From Streptomyces pactum (GTDB lineage: Bacteria; Actinomycetota; Actinomycetes; Streptomycetales; Streptomycetaceae): a DNA stretch of 64,000 nt. Of the stretch, positions 31,501-45,500 are shown one piece after another. Positions within the stretch are counted from its first letter, which is position 1. Every line of letters starts with the position of its first letter. Where the stretch lies: the NCBI RefSeq assembly GCF_002005225.1, contig NZ_CP019724.1, positions 2,854,501-2,918,500 of the forward strand. Reading direction: 5' to 3'. Below the pieces are notes generated by a model, which ran no database searches, was not told the origin of the DNA, and saw only the letters and a list, made by a program, of their open reading frames with translations. The position numbers and the translations under genes were made by a program.

Positions 31501-34500
31501 GTCCATCGCCAGCGCCTCACGCGGCGAGATCCCGAAGAACGCCGCGTCGAAGTCGGCCGCCCCGGCCAGGAAGGCTCCCTGGCGTGCGCCGCCGGACTCC
31601 TCCAGGAAGGAGTCCATGGCGAGTCCGTGCCAGCCCCGGTCGGCGGGGAAGTCCGTCATCTCGTCGCGGCCTTCGACGAGGAGCTGCCACAGGTCCTCGG
31701 GGCCCTGTACGCCTCCGGGGAAGCGGCAGGCCATGCCGACGATCACGATCGGGTCGTCGTCCGTGGCGCGGAGCTCCGGCAGCGCCGTCTCCGTGGCGCT
31801 GCCGAACATCTGCTCGTGGAGGTGGCCGGCGAGCCGGTGCGGCGTGGGGTGGTCGAAGACGAGGGTGGCGGGCAGCCGCAGGCCGGTCGCCGCGTTGAGC
31901 CGGTTGCGCAGTTCCATCGCGGTCAGCGAGTCGAAGCCCAGTTCCTTGAACGGCCTGGCGGGCGTGATGTCGTCCGTCGTACGGAGTGTGAGGACGGCGA
32001 CCGCCTCGGCCCGTACGAGGTCGAGCAGCCGGTCGTGCTGTTCGGGGAGGGTGAGTGCCACCAGTTCCGCCCGGAAGGCCGAACCGCCCGAGTCGTCGCC
32101 GGTGGTGTGGTCGGTCTCCTCGGCGAGGGCCTGTGCGACCTCGGGTATGTCCTCGATCAACGGCCTGCGACGCGCCATGACATACCCCGGGGTGAACCTC
32201 CCCCAGTCCATGTCCGTCACCGTCAACGCCGTCTCGTCCCGCTCCAGCACCTGACGCAGCGCCTCCACCGCCAACGCCGGCTCCATCGCCCGCACACCAC
32301 GACGCTCCAACTGCTCCGCCGTACCATCGGTCGCCATACCCGTGGCCTTCCAGCCACCCCACGACACCGACGTCCCCACCACACCCCGCGCCCGACGCTC
32401 CCACGCCAGACCGTCCAGATACGCGTTCGCCGCCGCATACGCGCCGTTACCCGCACTGCCCCACACCGCCGCACCCGACGAGAACAGCACGAACGCGTCC
32501 AGCTCCAGCCCAGCCGTCAACTCGTCCAGATGACGAGCACCCAGCGTCTTCGCGGCCATCTGCACCCGCATCTCACCCGCGTCCACCTCCCCCACCAAGC
32601 CGTAACCGGCCACACCGGCGGTGTGGAAGACCGCCGTCAGCGGATGCTCGGCCGGAACACCCTCGATCACCCGCGCCAGCCCCGCACGATCGGTCACATC
32701 ACACGCCACCACCTCCACCTCGGCACCCAACCCCGCCAACTCCTCCACCAGCTCCGCAACACCCTCCGCCTCAGCCCCACGACGACTCACCAACACCAGC
32801 CGGCCGGCCCCCTCACCCGCCAGCCAACGCGCCAGATGCCCACCCACACCACCCGTACCACCAGTGATCAACACCGTCCCCCGCGGCACGAACCCCCGCA
32901 CCACCTCCGCATTCACACCCAACGGCGCACGCACCAAACGCCGCCCGAACACACCCGAAGAACGCACCGCGACCTGATCCTCACCCCCACCCGCCGCCAA
33001 CACCCCGACCAGATGCGCGGACACCCGCCCGTCCCACACCGCCGGAACATCCACCAGCCCACCCCACACCCCGGGCAACTCCAGACCCGCAACCTGCCCC
33101 CACGCCCACAACGCCACCTGACCCGCACACACCACATCACCCGCACCAACCACCGCCGCACCTTGGGTCAACACCCACACCGGCGCCGACAACCCCGCAT
33201 CCCCATACGCCTGCACCAACACCAACGACGAGGCCAACACCTCATCACCCTCACCCCACGCCAACAACGACACCACACCAGCGACCTCACCCACACCCCT
33301 CAAACGCTCCGCCAACTCACCACGCGTCACCCCCGCCGCGACATCAAGCACCCGCACCTCGGCACCCGCCACCCTCAGCGCCTCCGCAACCTCCGCCACC
33401 GGACCACCACCACCCCGGCCCACCACCAACCACACACCACTCAAAGAACCCACCGACGGCATCACCACCGAACGCCACACCGTCCGATACCGCCACGAGT
33501 CGATGGTCGTCTGCGCCCGACGACCGTTGCGCCAGGCCGACAGCGTGGGAACCACCGACTCCCACGCCTGTGCATCCAGCCCGTCGACGAGCGAGGCCAC
33601 ACCGTCGACGTCCGCCCGCTCCACGGCCCCCCAGAACGCGGCATCCACCGGATCGGTCGTTCCACCGGTCTCCTGGCCGGGCTGGACGACGTCCTTGATC
33701 CAGTAGTGCTCGTGCTGGAAGGCGTAGGTGGGAAGGTCCACCCGACGGGCACCACTGCCCGCGAACATCGACGACCAGTCCACCGGAACCCCGGCGACGT
33801 ACGCCTCGGCCAGCGACGTCAGCAGCCGCTGGACACCACCCTCCTCACGCCGCAACGAACCCACCGCGGTCCCAGCGCCGAACACACCCTCCACCGTCTC
33901 CTGAACCGCCACGGTCAGCACCGGATGCGGGCTGGACTCCACGAAGACCTGATGCTCCAACTCGGCCAGCAGACGCGTCACGGGCTCGAACCTCACCCGC
34001 TCCCGCAGATTCGCCACCCAATACCCCGCGTCCAGCCCGGCGGTGTCGAACCGCTCACCCGTCACCGTCGAATAGAACGCCACCGACGACGACACCGGCC
34101 GGATCCCGTCCAGCTCCGCCAGCAGATCCTCGTTCAGCGCGTCCACCTGGGCGGAGTGGGAGGCGTAGTCCACCGCGATACGACGGGCCCGCACCCCCTC
34201 CTCCTCGCACTGAGCCAGCAACGCCTCCAACGCCTCGGACTCACCCGAGACCACCACCGACGACGGACCGTTCACCGCCGCGACCCCCACCCGGCCCCCG
34301 AACCCGGCCAGCCGCTCCTCCACCTCCGCCACCGGCAACGCCACCGAACCCATACCACCCCGGCCCGACAGCCTCTCCCGCACCAGCCGCGAACGCACCG
34401 CCACGACCCGCGCACCGTCCTGCAACGACAACCCGCCCGCCACACACGCGGCCGCCACCTCACCCTGCGAATGACCCACCACCGCCGCCGGCTCCACCCC

Positions 34501-36462
34501 GAACGAACGCCACACCGCGGCCAGCGACACCATCACCGCCCACAACACCGGCTGCACCACATCCACCCGCGCCCACAACGGATCATCACCGTCACGGAAC
34601 ACCACATCCCGCAACGACCAGTCCGTGAACGGAGCCAGCGCCTCCGCACACTCCTCCATACGAGCCCGGAACACGGGCGACGCGTCCCACAACTCACGCC
34701 CCATACCCACCCACTGCGAACCCTGACCCGGGAACACGAACACCACACCGCTCCCCACGTCACCGGAACCCCGTACCAGGCCGGGGGTTTCGAATCCGTC
34801 GGAGAGGGCGGAGAGGGCGGCGAGTTCGGCGGGGCGGTTCGTGTCCTGGTGGGTGAACAGCACCGCGCGTTGGGCCAGAACGGAACGGCTCGTCAGCAGC
34901 GAGTAGCCGACGTCGGCACTCAGGAAGCCGGGGCCGGTGTCGAGGTGGGTCCGCAGCCGCGCGGCCTGGTCTCGCAGTGCGGTCTCGGTGTCGCCGGATA
35001 TCAGCCAGGGCAGGGGCGCGGGACTCGCGGTGAAGGGCGGCGCGGCGGCGTCCGTGGGCTGCGGCTCCCTGGCATCGTGCTCTTCAGGGGCCTGTTCCAG
35101 GATGACGTGCGCGTTCGTGCCGCTGATGCCGAACGACGACACGCCCGCCCGACGCGGCCGTCCCGTCTCCGGCCAGGCACGCGCCTCGGTCAGCAACTCC
35201 ACCGCACCCGCCGACCAGTCCACCTGTGTGCTGGGCTTGCCGACGTGGAGGGTCTTGGGCATGACGGCGTGCTGGAGCGCCAGGACGCTCTTCATCACAC
35301 CGGCGACGCCGGACACCGCCTGAGTGTGTGCGATGTTCGACTTCAGGGAACCGAGCCACAGCGGCCGGCCGTCCGAGCGGTCCTGACCGTAGGTGGCCAG
35401 CAGCGCCTGGGCCTCGATCGGGTCGCCCAGCGTCGTACCCGTGCCGTGCGCCTCCACCATGTCGACGTCGGCCAGGGTCAGACCCGCGTTGGCGACGGCC
35501 GAACGGATCACCCGCTGCTGCGAGGGCCCGTTCGGGGCGCTCAGGCCGTTCGACGCACCGTCCTGGTTCACCGCCGAGCCCTGGATGACGGCCAGCACGG
35601 GGTGGCCGTTGCGGCGCGCGTCCGAGAGGCGCTCCAGCAGGACCATGGCGGCGCCCTCGCCCCAGCCGATGCCGTCGGCGTCGTCGGAGAACGCCTTGCA
35701 ACGGCCGTCCGCGGCCAGGCCGCGCTGCCGGGCGAAGCTGACGAAGGCGGACGAGGTGGCCATCACCGCGACACCGCCGGCGAGGGCCAGTGTGCAGTCG
35801 CCCTGCCGGAGCGACTGCACGGCGGAGTGCAGGGCGACGAGTGAGGAGGAGCAGGCCGTGTCGATGGTGACCGCGGGCCCTTCGAGGCCCAGTACGTAGG
35901 AGACACGACCGGACATCACGCTGGCGGAGCCACCCGTGATCGCGTATCCCTGGTCGGTCGGGGAGTTCATCAGCTTCACGGTGTGCTCGATGGCGGTGCC
36001 TCCGACGAACACACCGGTGCGGCTGCCGCGCAGCGTGTGCGGGTCGATCCCCGCGCGCTCCAGCGCCTCCCAGGACGTCTCCAGCAGCAACCGCTGCTGC
36101 GGGTCCATGGTCAGCGCCTCGCGCGGGGAGATCCCGAAGAACGAGGCGTCGAAGGCGCCCGGCTCGCGCAGGAAGGCACCCTCGCGGGTGTACGTCGTTC
36201 CCGGCCGGTCGGGGTCGGGGTCGAACAGCGAGGACAGGTCCCAGCCCCGGTCCTCGGGGAATCCGCTGACCCCGTCGGCCTCGTCGATCACCATCTGCCA
36301 CAACTGCTCGGGGGAGTCGACCCCGCCGGGCAGCCGACAGGCCATCCCCACGACGGCAAGGGGCTCACGAACGCGATCCTGGCTGTCCTTGAGCTGCTGA
36401 CGGGTCTGCTGCAGTTCGGCCGTGACCTTGCGCAGATAGGTACGGAGTTTGTCCTCGGTCAT
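25597..36462 (-). CDS. olmA5: Modular PKS, oligomycin modules 16 and 17 plus thioesterase
   Basis: 3621 residues from the ATG at 36462, chosen because it begins with the class 1a docking helix [11 protein letters not shown]. Module 16: KS (Cys204), AT (Ser665; YASH 766-769, methylmalonyl), KR (Tyr1342, with Trp eight residues before it, A-type), ACP (Ser1512). Module 17: KS (Cys1739), AT (Ser2191 in GHSVG; HAFH 2287-2290, malonyl), DH (His2495, Asp2662), KR (LAD motif, Tyr3099), ACP (Ser3268). The thioesterase (about 3330-3621) has Ser3473 in GRSSG and His3597. This gives C4 methyl, C5 hydroxyl, the C2=C3 enoate and macrolactone release: the 26-membered unsaturated lactone. It starts 46 bp after the module 13-15 gene. 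Numbering A5 is from memory. Confidence 0.94.
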   Translation of the reverse strand: MTEDKLRTYLRKVTAELQQTRQQLKDSQDRVREPLAVVGMACRLPGGVDSPEQLWQMVIDEADGVSGFPEDRGWDLSSLFDPDPDRPGTTYTREGAFLREPGAFDASFFGISPREALTMDPQQRLLLETSWEALERAGIDPHTLRGSRTGVFVGGTAIEHTVKLMNSPTDQGYAITGGSASVMSGRVSYVLGLEGPAVTIDTACSSSLVALHSAVQSLRQGDCTLALAGGVAVMATSSAFVSFARQRGLAADGRCKAFSDDADGIGWGEGAAMVLLERLSDARRNGHPVLAVIQGSAVNQDGASNGLSAPNGPSQQRVIRSAVANAGLTLADVDMVEAHGTGTTLGDPIEAQALLATYGQDRSDGRPLWLGSLKSNIAHTQAVSGVAGVMKSVLALQHAVMPKTLHVGKPSTQVDWSAGAVELLTEARAWPETGRPRRAGVSSFGISGTNAHVILEQAPEEHDAREPQPTDAAAPPFTASPAPLPWLISGDTETALRDQAARLRTHLDTGPGFLSADVGYSLLTSRSVLAQRAVLFTHQDTNRPAELAALSALSDGFETPGLVRGSGDVGSGVVFVFPGQGSQWVGMGRELWDASPVFRARMEECAEALAPFTDWSLRDVVFRDGDDPLWARVDVVQPVLWAVMVSLAAVWRSFGVEPAAVVGHSQGEVAAACVAGGLSLQDGARVVAVRSRLVRERLSGRGGMGSVALPVAEVEERLAGFGGRVGVAAVNGPSSVVVSGESEALEALLAQCEEEGVRARRIAVDYASHSAQVDALNEDLLAELDGIRPVSSSVAFYSTVTGERFDTAGLDAGYWVANLRERVRFEPVTRLLAELEHQVFVESSPHPVLTVAVQETVEGVFGAGTAVGSLRREEGGVQRLLTSLAEAYVAGVPVDWSSMFAGSGARRVDLPTYAFQHEHYWIKDVVQPGQETGGTTDPVDAAFWGAVERADVDGVASLVDGLDAQAWESVVPTLSAWRNGRRAQTTIDSWRYRTVWRSVVMPSVGSLSGVWLVVGRGGGGPVAEVAEALRVAGAEVRVLDVAAGVTRGELAERLRGVGEVAGVVSLLAWGEGDEVLASSLVLVQAYGDAGLSAPVWVLTQGAAVVGAGDVVCAGQVALWAWGQVAGLELPGVWGGLVDVPAVWDGRVSAHLVGVLAAGGGEDQVAVRSSGVFGRRLVRAPLGVNAEVVRGFVPRGTVLITGGTGGVGGHLARWLAGEGAGRLVLVSRRGAEAEGVAELVEELAGLGAEVEVVACDVTDRAGLARVIEGVPAEHPLTAVFHTAGVAGYGLVGEVDAGEMRVQMAAKTLGARHLDELTAGLELDAFVLFSSGAAVWGSAGNGAYAAANAYLDGLAWERRARGVVGTSVSWGGWKATGMATDGTAEQLERRGVRAMEPALAVEALRQVLERDETALTVTDMDWGRFTPGYVMARRRPLIEDIPEVAQALAEETDHTTGDDSGGSAFRAELVALTLPEQHDRLLDLVRAEAVAVLTLRTTDDITPARPFKELGFDSLTAMELRNRLNAATGLRLPATLVFDHPTPHRLAGHLHEQMFGSATETALPELRATDDDPIVIVGMACRFPGGVQGPEDLWQLLVEGRDEMTDFPADRGWHGLAMDSFLEESGGARQGAFLAGAADFDAAFFGISPREALAMDPQQRLLLETSWEALERAGFDPLALRGSRTGVFVGGTTQEYTTVLMNSAEASGGYALTGASGSVMSGRVAYVLGIEGPAVTVDTACSSSLVTLHLAAQALRSGECDLALAGGVTVMATPGAFVEFQRQGGLAPDGRCKAFADGADGTGWGEGVGVLAVQRLSDAVRDGRPVLAVVRGSAVNSDGASNGLTAPNGPSQQRVIRQALASAGLSPADVDLVEAHGTGTSLGDPIEAQALLATYGQDRADDRPLLLGSVKSNIGHTQYAAGVAGLIKSVLALRHGVMPATLHVDAPSREVDWSAGAVELLTEARQWPETGRPRRAGVSSFGISGTNAHVILEQPPRTDPPADPADGAAPPAALPVTPWVISGRSEEALRAQAARLRDRLRDRPGLSPVDVGWSLAVSRAVLEHRAVLTGREPGGFLAGLEALAEGESASGVVRGVAGEGGTALLFTGQGAQRAGMGRELYEAYPVFAGAFDRVCGHLDLMLERPLKEVVFGGDEAVLARTEWAQPALFALEVALFELVASWGVRADVLVGHSVGELAAAHVAGVWSLADACRVVVARGRLMQGLPSGGAMVAVEVAEDELGVLPAGVSVAAVNGPRSLVLSGDEGPVLELAESLAGAGRRTRRLSVSHAFHSARMEPMLAEFAEVLRGVEFRSAAIPVISNLTGGTAGAELTTPEYWVRQVREAVRFADCVTTASGRGVDTFLELGPAGPLTAMVEEVLDHAGTEAVCAPALHPERPDTESLARALGRIHVAGASVDWTALYAGTGARMVDLPTYAFQHKRYWLDSLATGSGDPVTLGLTATGHPLLGAGVPLPGSDGFLFTSRLTLAAQPWIAHHALLGTALLPGTAFAELALHAGGQVGCERIEELTLEAPLILGEQGGRAVQVVVGGLDETGRRSITVHSRSDDGGEGEPWLRNATGVLTEHRGAEPGAVTEVWPPAGSTEIAVDDFYSTMAEAGFTYGPVFQGLRALWTRDGELFAEVRLPEEAGDANDGFGVHPALLDAALQPLALGVLGGTADREPIKGGMPFVWTGVNLHATHATVARVHLAPAGRSEVSVAVTDDIGLPIATVDSLAMRDPALEQFTASAPRQDALFGLKWTALPLGTRQAPGEWAMLGFDPLEIRPRLVEAGLTGTPYLDPQSLADSLETGVPVPAVVAMSCIGGDQGGVVAATHDVVRRVLEVLHHWLADARLTRSRLVLLTRGAVAADDQDRTGDPAAAAVWGLVRAAQSEHPDRIVLVDIDDDQASYRALPQALATGEPQLALRAGTATVPRLARHTTPPRTEPGFGPDGTVLVTGGTGALGAVVARHLVAAHGVRHLVLASRSGDDAPGAAALLDELTGLGADARIVACDVADRDALAAMLGDIPADRPLTGVVHTSGVLADATVESLTPDGLDAVLRAKADAAWHLHELTEGAPLREFVLFSSAAGLLGSQGQANYAAANAFLDALAAHRRDAGLPGTALAWGWWEQPGGMGAGLGRAERARMARGGVGPFTAETGMAVFDQALAAGTDPLLVPIRLNTAAARAADEQQIPPLLRGLVRAPQRRATRSDTRATSRLHERLARAAEPERLTVLTDLVRGEVADVLGHGGAEEVDDTDGFVELGFDSLTSVELRNRLNERTGLRLPSTVVFDHPTPAELAAAISGELRTTTAPAAASGEVASDRGQDTAAAGGTGRNDDLAVVNGVEALYRRAVELGRLDIGHIVLRNSVDLRPSYRDPEEVRNGPALVRLGEGDRHPKIIGFPSQSVWASNQELVAMAAPLRGMRDVWSLMLPGFVTGQPVAADVDAAADYAVRLIEDLVGDEPFALTGRSSGARVAHEVTARLEERGRSPEGLVLIDSYLAGYDATSYITPVLEAKSLDLEKDFGRMTGTRLTAMAAYFGMFEHWRPREISTPTLLVRASECYGLEPGQEQPPAEQWQAAWPLPHDAVDVPGNHYTMLEGHGDVTAAAVHEWLTGQER
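32622..33443 (-). repeat. KR structural-subdomain cassette, copy in module 16
   Basis: An 822-bp block covering the KR structural half and the NADPH loop, nearly identical to blocks in modules 15, 14 and 13 at offsets 4948, 9538 and 14113 bp. Here it is joined to an active catalytic half. Confidence 0.92.
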
Positions 36463-36508
36463 CGTGACATCCCACTCTGAAGCAGTTGAGGATCCATCTG
36501 ATGCCTGT

Positions 36509-39500
36509 TCAGGACAGGCCCAGGTCGCGGTCGATGAAGTCGAAGATCTCGTCGTCCGTGACGGCGTCGAGATCGGTGGTGGCGTCCGTCTCAGCGGCGC
36601 TGAGCTGGGCGACGAGGGTACGGAGGTGCTCGGCGATGTCCTCACGCGCCTGCGGGTCGGTGGCCACACCGTCCAGCGCTTCCCCGATGCGCGTCAGCTC
36701 CCGCCTGATGTCGAGAACGTCGCTGAGGCCCTGCTGTCCGTCCTTGGCGAGTTCCGTGTGCAGGAGTTCGGCGATGCGCTGGGCATTCGGGTGGTCGAAG
36801 ACGAGGGTGGCGGGCAGGCGCAGGCCGGTCGCCTTGGACATCCGGTTGCGCAGTTCCATCGCGGTCAGCGAGTCGAAGCCCAGGTCCTTGAACGGCCGGC
36901 TCGGCGTGATCTCCGCCGTCGTCCCGTGCGCCAGCACCTGCGCGGCCTCCTGCCGCACCAGCCCCAGCAACAACGCCCGCTGCTCCGCCTCGGTCAGCCC
37001 CGCGAGCCGCTCCCGCAACCCCGCACCCGCCGTCTCGTCCCCGGACCCCGCCTCGGTCTCCGAGATCTCACGCAGTGCCCGAGCGGCCTCGGGCACGTCC
37101 TCGATCAACGGCCGCCGCCGCGCCATCGCATAACCCGGAGTGAACAACGCCCAGTCCATATCGGCGACCGTCACCGACACCTCGTCCTGCTCCAGCACCT
37201 GACGCAACGCCCGCGCCGCCGTCACCGGATCCAGCAACCGCACACCACGACGCGACAACTGCGCCGCCGTCTCCCCCTCCGCCATACCCGTGGCCTGCCA
37301 GCCACCCCACGACACCGACGTCCCCACCACACCCCGCGCCCGACGCTCCCGCACCAACCCGTCGAGGAAACCACCCGCGGCCGCGTTCGCACCATTGCCG
37401 CCACTGCCCCACACCGCCGCACCCGACGAGAAGACCACGAACGCGTCCAGCTCCAACCCGGCCGTCAACTCGTCCAAATGACGAGCACCGACCACACGAG
37501 CCGACATCACCCGCGCGAAATGCTCCGGATCCGACTCGGCCACCACCGCGTAACCAGACGCCCCGGCGGCGTGGAAGACCGCCGTCAGCGGATGCTCGGC
37601 CGGAACACCCTCGATCACCCGCGCCAGCCCCGCACGATCGGTCACATCACACGCCACCACCTCCACCTCGGCACCCAACCCCGCCAACTCCTCCACCAAC
37701 TCCGCAACACCCTCCCCGTCAGCCCCACGACGACTCACCAACACCAGCCGGCCGGCCCCCTCACCCGCCAGCCAACGCGCCAGATGCCCACCCACACCAC
37801 CCGTACCACCAGTGATCAACACCGTCCCCCGCGGCACGAACCCCCGCACCACCTCCGCATTCACACCCAACGGCGCACGCACCAAACGCCGCCCGTACAC
37901 ACCCGAGGAACGCACCGCGACCTGATCCTCACCCCCACCCGCCGCCAACACCCCGACCAGATGCGCGGACACCCGCCCGTCCCACACCGCCGGAACATCC
38001 ACCAGCCCACCCCACACCCCGGGCAACTCCAGACCCGCAACCTGCCCCCACGCCCACAACGCCACCTGACCCGCACACACCACATCACCCGCACCAACCA
38101 CCGCCGCACCTTGGGTCAACACCCACACCGGCGCCGACAACCCCGCATCCCCATACGCCTGCACCAACACCAACGACGAGGCCAACACCTCATCACCCTC
38201 ACCCCACGCCAACAACGACACCACACCAGCAACCTCACCCACACCCCTAAAACGCTCCGCCAACTCACCACGCGTCACCCCCGCCGCGACATCAAGCACC
38301 CGCACCTCGGCACCCGCCACCCTCAGCGCCTCCGCAACCTCCGCCACCGGACCACCACCACCCCGGCCCACCACCAACCACACACCACTCAGGCGAGCGG
38401 TGAGGGAGGTACCGGTGGCACGCCATTCGGTGCGGTAGCGCCACGAGTCGATGGTCGTCTGCGCCCGACGGCCCTTGCGCCAGGCCGACAGCGTCGGCAG
38501 CCAGGCCTCTGCGGCCTTGAGGGAAGCAGCGTCCAGGCTGTCGGAGGTGTCGAGTACCTGGGCGAGATCAGTGAAGTCCTCGCGCTCGACGGCGTCCCAG
38601 AAGGCGGCGTCCACCTCGTCCGTCGACGCGGTACCGATCTCACCACCGACGGTGACGCCCTCGAGCCAGTAGCGCTGGTGCTGGAAGGCGTAGGTGGGAA
38701 GGTCCACCCGACGGGCACCACCGCCCGCGAACACCGACGACCAGTCCACCGCGACGCCCGCGACATACGCCTCGGCCAGCGACGTCAGCAGCCGCTGGAC
38801 ACCACCCTCCTCACGCCGCAACGAACCCACCACCGACACCGGCCGGCCCACCACCTCACCCGTCTCCGACACCGCAACCGCCAGCACCGGATGCGGACTC
38901 GACTCGACGAAAACCCCACAACCCTTCTCCACCAGCAGACGCGTCACGGGCTCGAACCTCACCCGCTCCCGCAGATTCGCCACCCAATACCCCGCGTCCA
39001 GCCCGGCGGTGTCGAACCGCTCACCCGTCACCGTCGAATAGAACGCCACCGACGAGGACTGCGGGCGTATCTCCGCCAGCTCCGCCAGCAGATCCTCGTT
39101 CAGCGCGTCCACCTGGGCGGAGTGGGAGGCGTAGTCCACCGCGATACGACGGGCCCGCACCCCCTCCTCCTCGCACTGAGCCAGCAACGCCTCCAGCGCC
39201 TCGGACTCACCCGAGACCACCACCGACGACGGACCGTTCACCGCCGCGACCCCCACCCGGCCCCCGAACCCGGCCAGCCGCTCCTCCACCTCCGCCACCG
39301 GCAACGCCACCGAACCCATACCACCCCGGCCCGACAACCTCTCCCGCACCAGCCGCGAACGCACCGCCACGACCCGCGCACCATCCTGCAACGACAACCC
39401 GCCCGCCACACACGCGGCCGCCACCTCACCCTGCGAATGGCCCACCACCGCGGCCGGCTCCACCCCGAACGAACGCCACACCGCGGCCAGCGACACCATC

Positions 39501-42500
39501 ACCGCCCACAACACCGGCTGCACCACATCCACCCGCGCCCACAACGGATCATCACCGTCACGGAAGACCACATCCCGCAACGACCAGTCCGTGAACGGAG
39601 CCAGCGCACGCTCACACGCCACCATCGACTCCGCGAACACCGGCGACGCGTCCCACAACTCACGCCCCATACCGACCCACTGCGAACCCTGACCCGGGAA
39701 CACGAACACGATGCGACCGTTGGCTTCGGCAGTGCCCGCGATCACGTCGGGGGCCGGTTCCCGGGCCGCGAGGGCGCGGACTCGCTCGGTCAGGGCCGCC
39801 ATGTCGCCACCCAGCACCACGGCACGGTGCTCCAGGTCGGCACGCGTCGTCGCAAGGGAGAACGCCACGTCCGCGGCGTCGAGGTCCGGCGTACGTTCCA
39901 CCAGGTCGTGCAGACGCTCGGCCTGGCCGCGCAGGGCGCCTGTGGACCGGGCGGAGATCACCCAGGGGACAACGGGTGTGACCAGCGCCGGGGACGTCGG
40001 CCCTTCGGCGTCGGGCCGGTCCGGTGTCTCCTCCTCCGCCGGTGCCTCTTCGATGATCACGTGCGCGTTGGTGCCGCTGATCCCGAACGAGGAGACGCCA
40101 GCGCGGCGCGGTCGCTCGCCCTCCGGCCAGGCACGCGCCTCGGTCAGCAGCTCCACCGCACCCGCCGACCAGTCCACCTCGGGTGTCGGCTCGTCCACGT
40201 TGAGCGTCCTGGGCATCAGGCCGTGTCGCAGGGCGAGTACGGACTTGATGACGCCCGCCACGCCGGCAGCGGCGCCGGTGTGGCCGATGTTGGTCTTCAC
40301 GGAACCGAGCCGCAGCGGCCGGCCGTCCGCGCGGTCCTGGCCGTAGGTGGCCAGCAGCGCCTGGGCCTCGATCGGGTCGCCGAGGGTCGTACCCGTGCCG
40401 TGCGCCTCCACCATGTCGACGTCGGCCAGGGTCAGACCCGCGTTGGCGACGGCCGTACGGATCACCCGCTGCTGCGAGGGGCCGTTCGGGGCGCTCAGGC
40501 CGTTCGACGCACCGTCCTGGTTGATCGCCGAACCACGGATCACCGCCAGCACCTCGTGGCCGTTGCGGCGTGCGTCCGACAGACGCTCCACGACGACCAT
40601 GCCGACGCCCTCGCCCCAGCCGATGCCGTCCGCCGAGGCCGCGAAGGCCTTGGTGCGTCCGTCCTGCGAGAGTCCACCGAGCGTGTCGAACTCGGCGAAC
40701 GCGCCCGGCGTGGCCATGAGGCCGACGCCGCCGGTCAGTGCGAGGGAGCACTCGCCGTTACGCAGGGCCTGGGCGGCGAGGTGCAGGGCGACCAGGGAGG
40801 ACGAGCACGCCGTGTCCACGCTGACGGCGGGCCCCTCGAAGCCGAGTGCGTAGGAGATACGCCCGGACATCACGCTTCCGGAGGAACCCGTGACGGCGTA
40901 GCCCTGGCTGGTCGGCGAGTTCATGAGCAGGGCGCCGTACTCGACCGCGGTACCGCCCACGAAGACTCCGGTGTCGCTGCCGCGCAGTGACGTCGGATCG
41001 ATGCCGGTCCTCTCCACGGCCTCCCAGGAAGTCTCCAGCAGCAGCCGCTGCTGCGGGTCCATCGTCATGGCCTCGCGGGGTGAGATCCCGAAGAACCCGG
41101 CGTCGAAGTCGCCCGCCTCGTGCAGGAAGCCCGCGCGACGGAGGCTGCCGAGGTTCCAGCGGTCCCAGCCTCGGTAGGAGGGGAAGTCGGACATCCCCTC
41201 CCGGTCCTCCACGACCATCTGCCACAGGTCTTCGGGGGAGGTCACACCGCCCGAGTAGCGGCAGGCCATGCCGACGATCGCGAGCGGCTCGTCGGTCGAC
41301 GCCCGGACGGTCTCGACCCGGGCGGCGGCGGTGTCGCCGCCGACGAGTTCACCTTGCAGATGTGCGGCGAGCTGTCGCGGGTTGGGATAGTCGAAGACGA
41401 GGGTGGCGGGCAGCCGCAGGCCGGTCGCCGCGTTGAGCCGGTTGCGCAGTTCCATCGCGGTCAGCGAGTCGAAGCCCAGTTCCTTGAACGGCCTGGCGGG
41501 CGTGATCTCGGCCGCGGAGGAGTGGGCCAGGATGCCGGCGGCCTCGTCGCGCACCAGGTCCAGCAGCAGGTCGAGCTGTTCAGCCCGGCCGAGTGCCACC
41601 AGTTCCGCCCGGAAGGCCGAACCGCCCGAGTCGTCGCCGGTGGTGTGGTCGGTCTCCTCGGCGAGGGCCTGTGCGACCTCGGGTATGTCCTCGATCAACG
41701 GCCTGCGACGCGCCATGACATACCCCGGGGTGAACCTCCCCCAGTCCATGTCCGTCACCGTCATGGCCGTCTCGTCCTGCTCCAGCACCTGACGCAGCGC
41801 CTCCACCGCCAACGCCGGCTCCATCGCCCGCACACCACGACGCTCCAACTGCTCCGCCGTACCATCGGTCGCCATACCCGTGGCCTTCCAGCCACCCCAC
41901 GACACCGACGTCCCCACCACACCCCGCGCCCGACGCTCCCACGCCAGACCGTCCAGATACGCGTTCGCCGCCGCGTACACGCTGTTACCCGCACTGCCCC
42001 ACACCGCCGCACCCGACGAGAACAGCACGAACGCGTCCAGCTCCAGCCCAGCCGTCAACTCGTCCAGATGACGAGCACCCAGCGTCTTCGCGGCCATCTG
42101 CACCCGCATCTCACCCGCGTCCACCTCCCCCACCAAGCCGTAACCGGCCACACCGGCGGTGTGGAAGACCGCCGTCAGCGGATGCTCGGCCGGAACACCC
42201 TCGATCACCCGCGCCAGCCCCGCACGATCGGTCACATCACACGCCACCACCTCCACCTCGGCACCCAACCCCGCCAACTCCTCCACCAACTCCGCAACAC
42301 CCTCCCCGTCAGCCCCACGACGACTCACCAACACCAGCCGGCCGGCCCCCTCACCCGCCAGCCAACGCGCCAGATGCCCACCCACACCACCCGTACCACC
42401 AGTGATCAACACCGTCCCCCGCGGCACGAACCCCCGCACCACCTCCGCATTCACACCCAACGGCGCACGCACCAAACGCCGCCCGTACACACCCGAGGAA

Positions 42501-45500
42501 CGCACCGCGACCTGATCCTCACCCCCACCCGCCGCCAACACCCCGACCAGATGCGCGGACACCCGCCCGTCCCACACCGCCGGAACATCCACCAGCCCAC
42601 CCCACACCCCGGGCAACTCCAGACCCGCAACCTGCCCCCACGCCCACAACGCCACCTGACCCGCACACACCACATCACCCGCACCAACCACCGCCGCACC
42701 TTGGGTCAACACCCACACCGGCGCCGACAACCCCGCATCCCCATACGCCTGCACCAACACCAACGACGAGGCCAACACCTCATCACCCTCACCCCACGCC
42801 AACAACGACACCACACCAGCAACCTCACCCACACCCCTAAAACGCTCCGCCAACTCACCACGCGTCACCCCCGCCGCGACATCAAGCACCCGCACCTCGG
42901 CACCCGCCACCCTCAGCGCCTCCGCAACCTCCGCCACCGGACCACCACCACCCCGGCCCACCACCAACCACACACCACTCAAAGAACCCACCGACGGCAT
43001 CACCACCGAACGCCACACCGTCCGATACCGCCAGGAATCCAGCACTGCCCGATCCTGTCGCCCCTTGCGCCAGGCCGACAGCGCCGGGACGACGTTCTCC
43101 CACGTCCGCTGGTCGACTCCGTCGACCAGCGAGGCCACGCCGTCGACGTCCGCCCGCTCCACCGCTCCCCAGAACGCGGCGTCCACCGGGTCGGCCGCGC
43201 CACCACCGCTGCTCTGCCCCGGAAGTACGGCGTCGTCGAGCCAGTAGTGCTCGTGCTGGAAGGCGTAGGTGGGAAGGTCCACCCGACGGGCACCACTGCC
43301 CGCGAACACCGACGACCAGTCCACCGGAACCCCGGCGACGTACGCCTCGGCCAGCGACGTCAGCAGCCGCTGGACACCACCCTCCTCACGCCGCAACGAA
43401 CCCACCGCGGTCCCAGCGCCGAACACACCCTCCACCGTCTCCTGAACCGCCACGGTCAGCACCGGATGCGGGCTGGACTCCACGAAGACCTGATGCTCCA
43501 ACTCGGCCAGCAGACGCGTCACGGACTCGAACCTCACCCGCTCCCGCAGATTCGCCACCCAATACCCCGCGTCCAGCCCGGCGGTGTCGAACCGCTCACC
43601 CGTCACCGTCGAATAGAACGCCACCGACGACGACACCGGCCGGATCCCGTCCAGCTCCGCCAGCAGATCCTCGTTCAACGCGTCCACCTGCGCCGAATGG
43701 GAGGCGTAGTCCACCGCGATACGACGGGCCCGCACCCCCTCCTCCTCGCACTGAGCCAGCAACGCCTCCAACGCCTCGGACTCACCCGAGACCACCACCG
43801 ACGACGGACCGTTCACCGCCGCGACCCCCACCCGGCCCCCGAACCCGGCCAGCCGCTCCTCCACCTCCGCCACCGGCAACGCCACCGAACCCATACCGCC
43901 CCGGCCCGACAGCCTCTCCCGCACCAGCCGCGAACGCACCGCCACGACCCGCGCACCGTCCTGCAACGACAACCCGCCCGCCACACACGCGGCCGCCACC
44001 TCACCCTGCGAATGGCCCACCACCGCGGCCGGCTCCACCCCGAACGAACGCCACACCGCGGCCAGCGACACCATCACCGCCCACAACACCGGCTGCACCA
44101 CATCCACCCGCGCCCACAACGGATCATCACCGTCACGGAAGACCACATCCCGCAACGACCAGTCCGTGAACGGAGCCAGCGCACGCTCACACGCCACCAT
44201 CGACTCCGCGAACACCGGCGACGCGTCCCACAACTCACGCCCCATACCGACCCACTGCGAACCCTGACCCGGGAACACGAACACCACACCGCAGTCGGCG
44301 GCCCGCCCGGTGACCACTCCCGGCGCGTGCGTGCCCCCGGCGACCGCACGCACCCCCGCCAGCAACTCCTCCCGGCCGGCGCCCAGCACCACCGCACGCT
44401 GCTCGAACGCCGACCGCGTCCGCACCAGCGAGCACCCCACGTCCAGCCAGGACGCGTCGGGATCACGCTCCAGGCGCTCCACCAGCCGCGCCGCCTGCGC
44501 CCGCAGCGCCGCCTCCGTCCGGCCCGACAGCGCCCACGGCACCACCGGCGACGACACCGGCGCCACCCCGCTCTCCGCCTCCGGTTCCACCGGACCGGCC
44601 TGCGGCGCCTCCTCCAGAATCACGTGCGCGTTGGTGCCGCTGATGCCGAACGACGACACGCCCGCCCGACGCGGCCGTCCCGTCTCCGGCCAGGCACGCG
44701 CCTCGGTCAGCAGCTCCACCGCACCCGCCGACCAGTCCACCTCGGGCGTCGGCTCGTCCACGTGCAGCGTCTTCGGCATCAGGCCGTGTCGCAGGGCGAG
44801 TACGGACTTGATGACGCCCGCCACGCCGGCAGCGGCGCCGGTGTGGCCGAAGTTGGACTTCACGGAACCGAGCCAGAGTGGCCGGTCGTCCGGACGGTTC
44901 TTGCCGTAGGTCGCCAGCAGCGCCTGGGCCTCGATCGGGTCGCCCAGCTTGGTGCCCGTTCCGTGCGCCTCCACCAGATCGACGTCGGCCGGCTTGAGGC
45001 CCGCGTTGGCCAGTGCCGTACGGATCACCCGTTGCTGCGAGGGGCCGTTCGGGGCGCTCAGGCCGTTCGACGCACCGTCCTGGTTGATCGCCGAGCCACG
45101 GATCACCGCCAGCACCTCGTGGCCGTTGCGGCGTGCGTCCGACAGACGCTCCACGACGACCATGCCGACGCCCTCGCCCCAGCCGGTACCGTCCGCCGAG
45201 GCCGCGAACGCCTTGCAGCGGCCGTCGCCTGCCATACCGCCCAACGTGTCGAACTCGGCGAAGGCGCCCGGCGTGGCCATGATGGTCACGCCTCCCGCCA
45301 GCGCCAGATCGCATTCACCGTTGTGCAGGGACTGTGCCGCAAGGTGCAGCGCGACCAGCGAGGACGAGCAGGCCGTGTCGACGGTGACCGCGGGCCCTTC
45401 GAGACCCAGCACGTAGGAGACACGGCCGGACATGACGCTGCCGAGCGCGCCGGTCATGCCGTATCCGCCGCCGGCCTCGGACGAGCCCATCAGCACGGCG

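Noticed and set aside
32130..33480. Dense CCACACC/ACCACC runs as a tandem repeat or CRISPR-like array
   Set aside because: The runs are the reverse strand of Gly/Val/Trp-rich KR codons; there is no regular repeat-spacer period.
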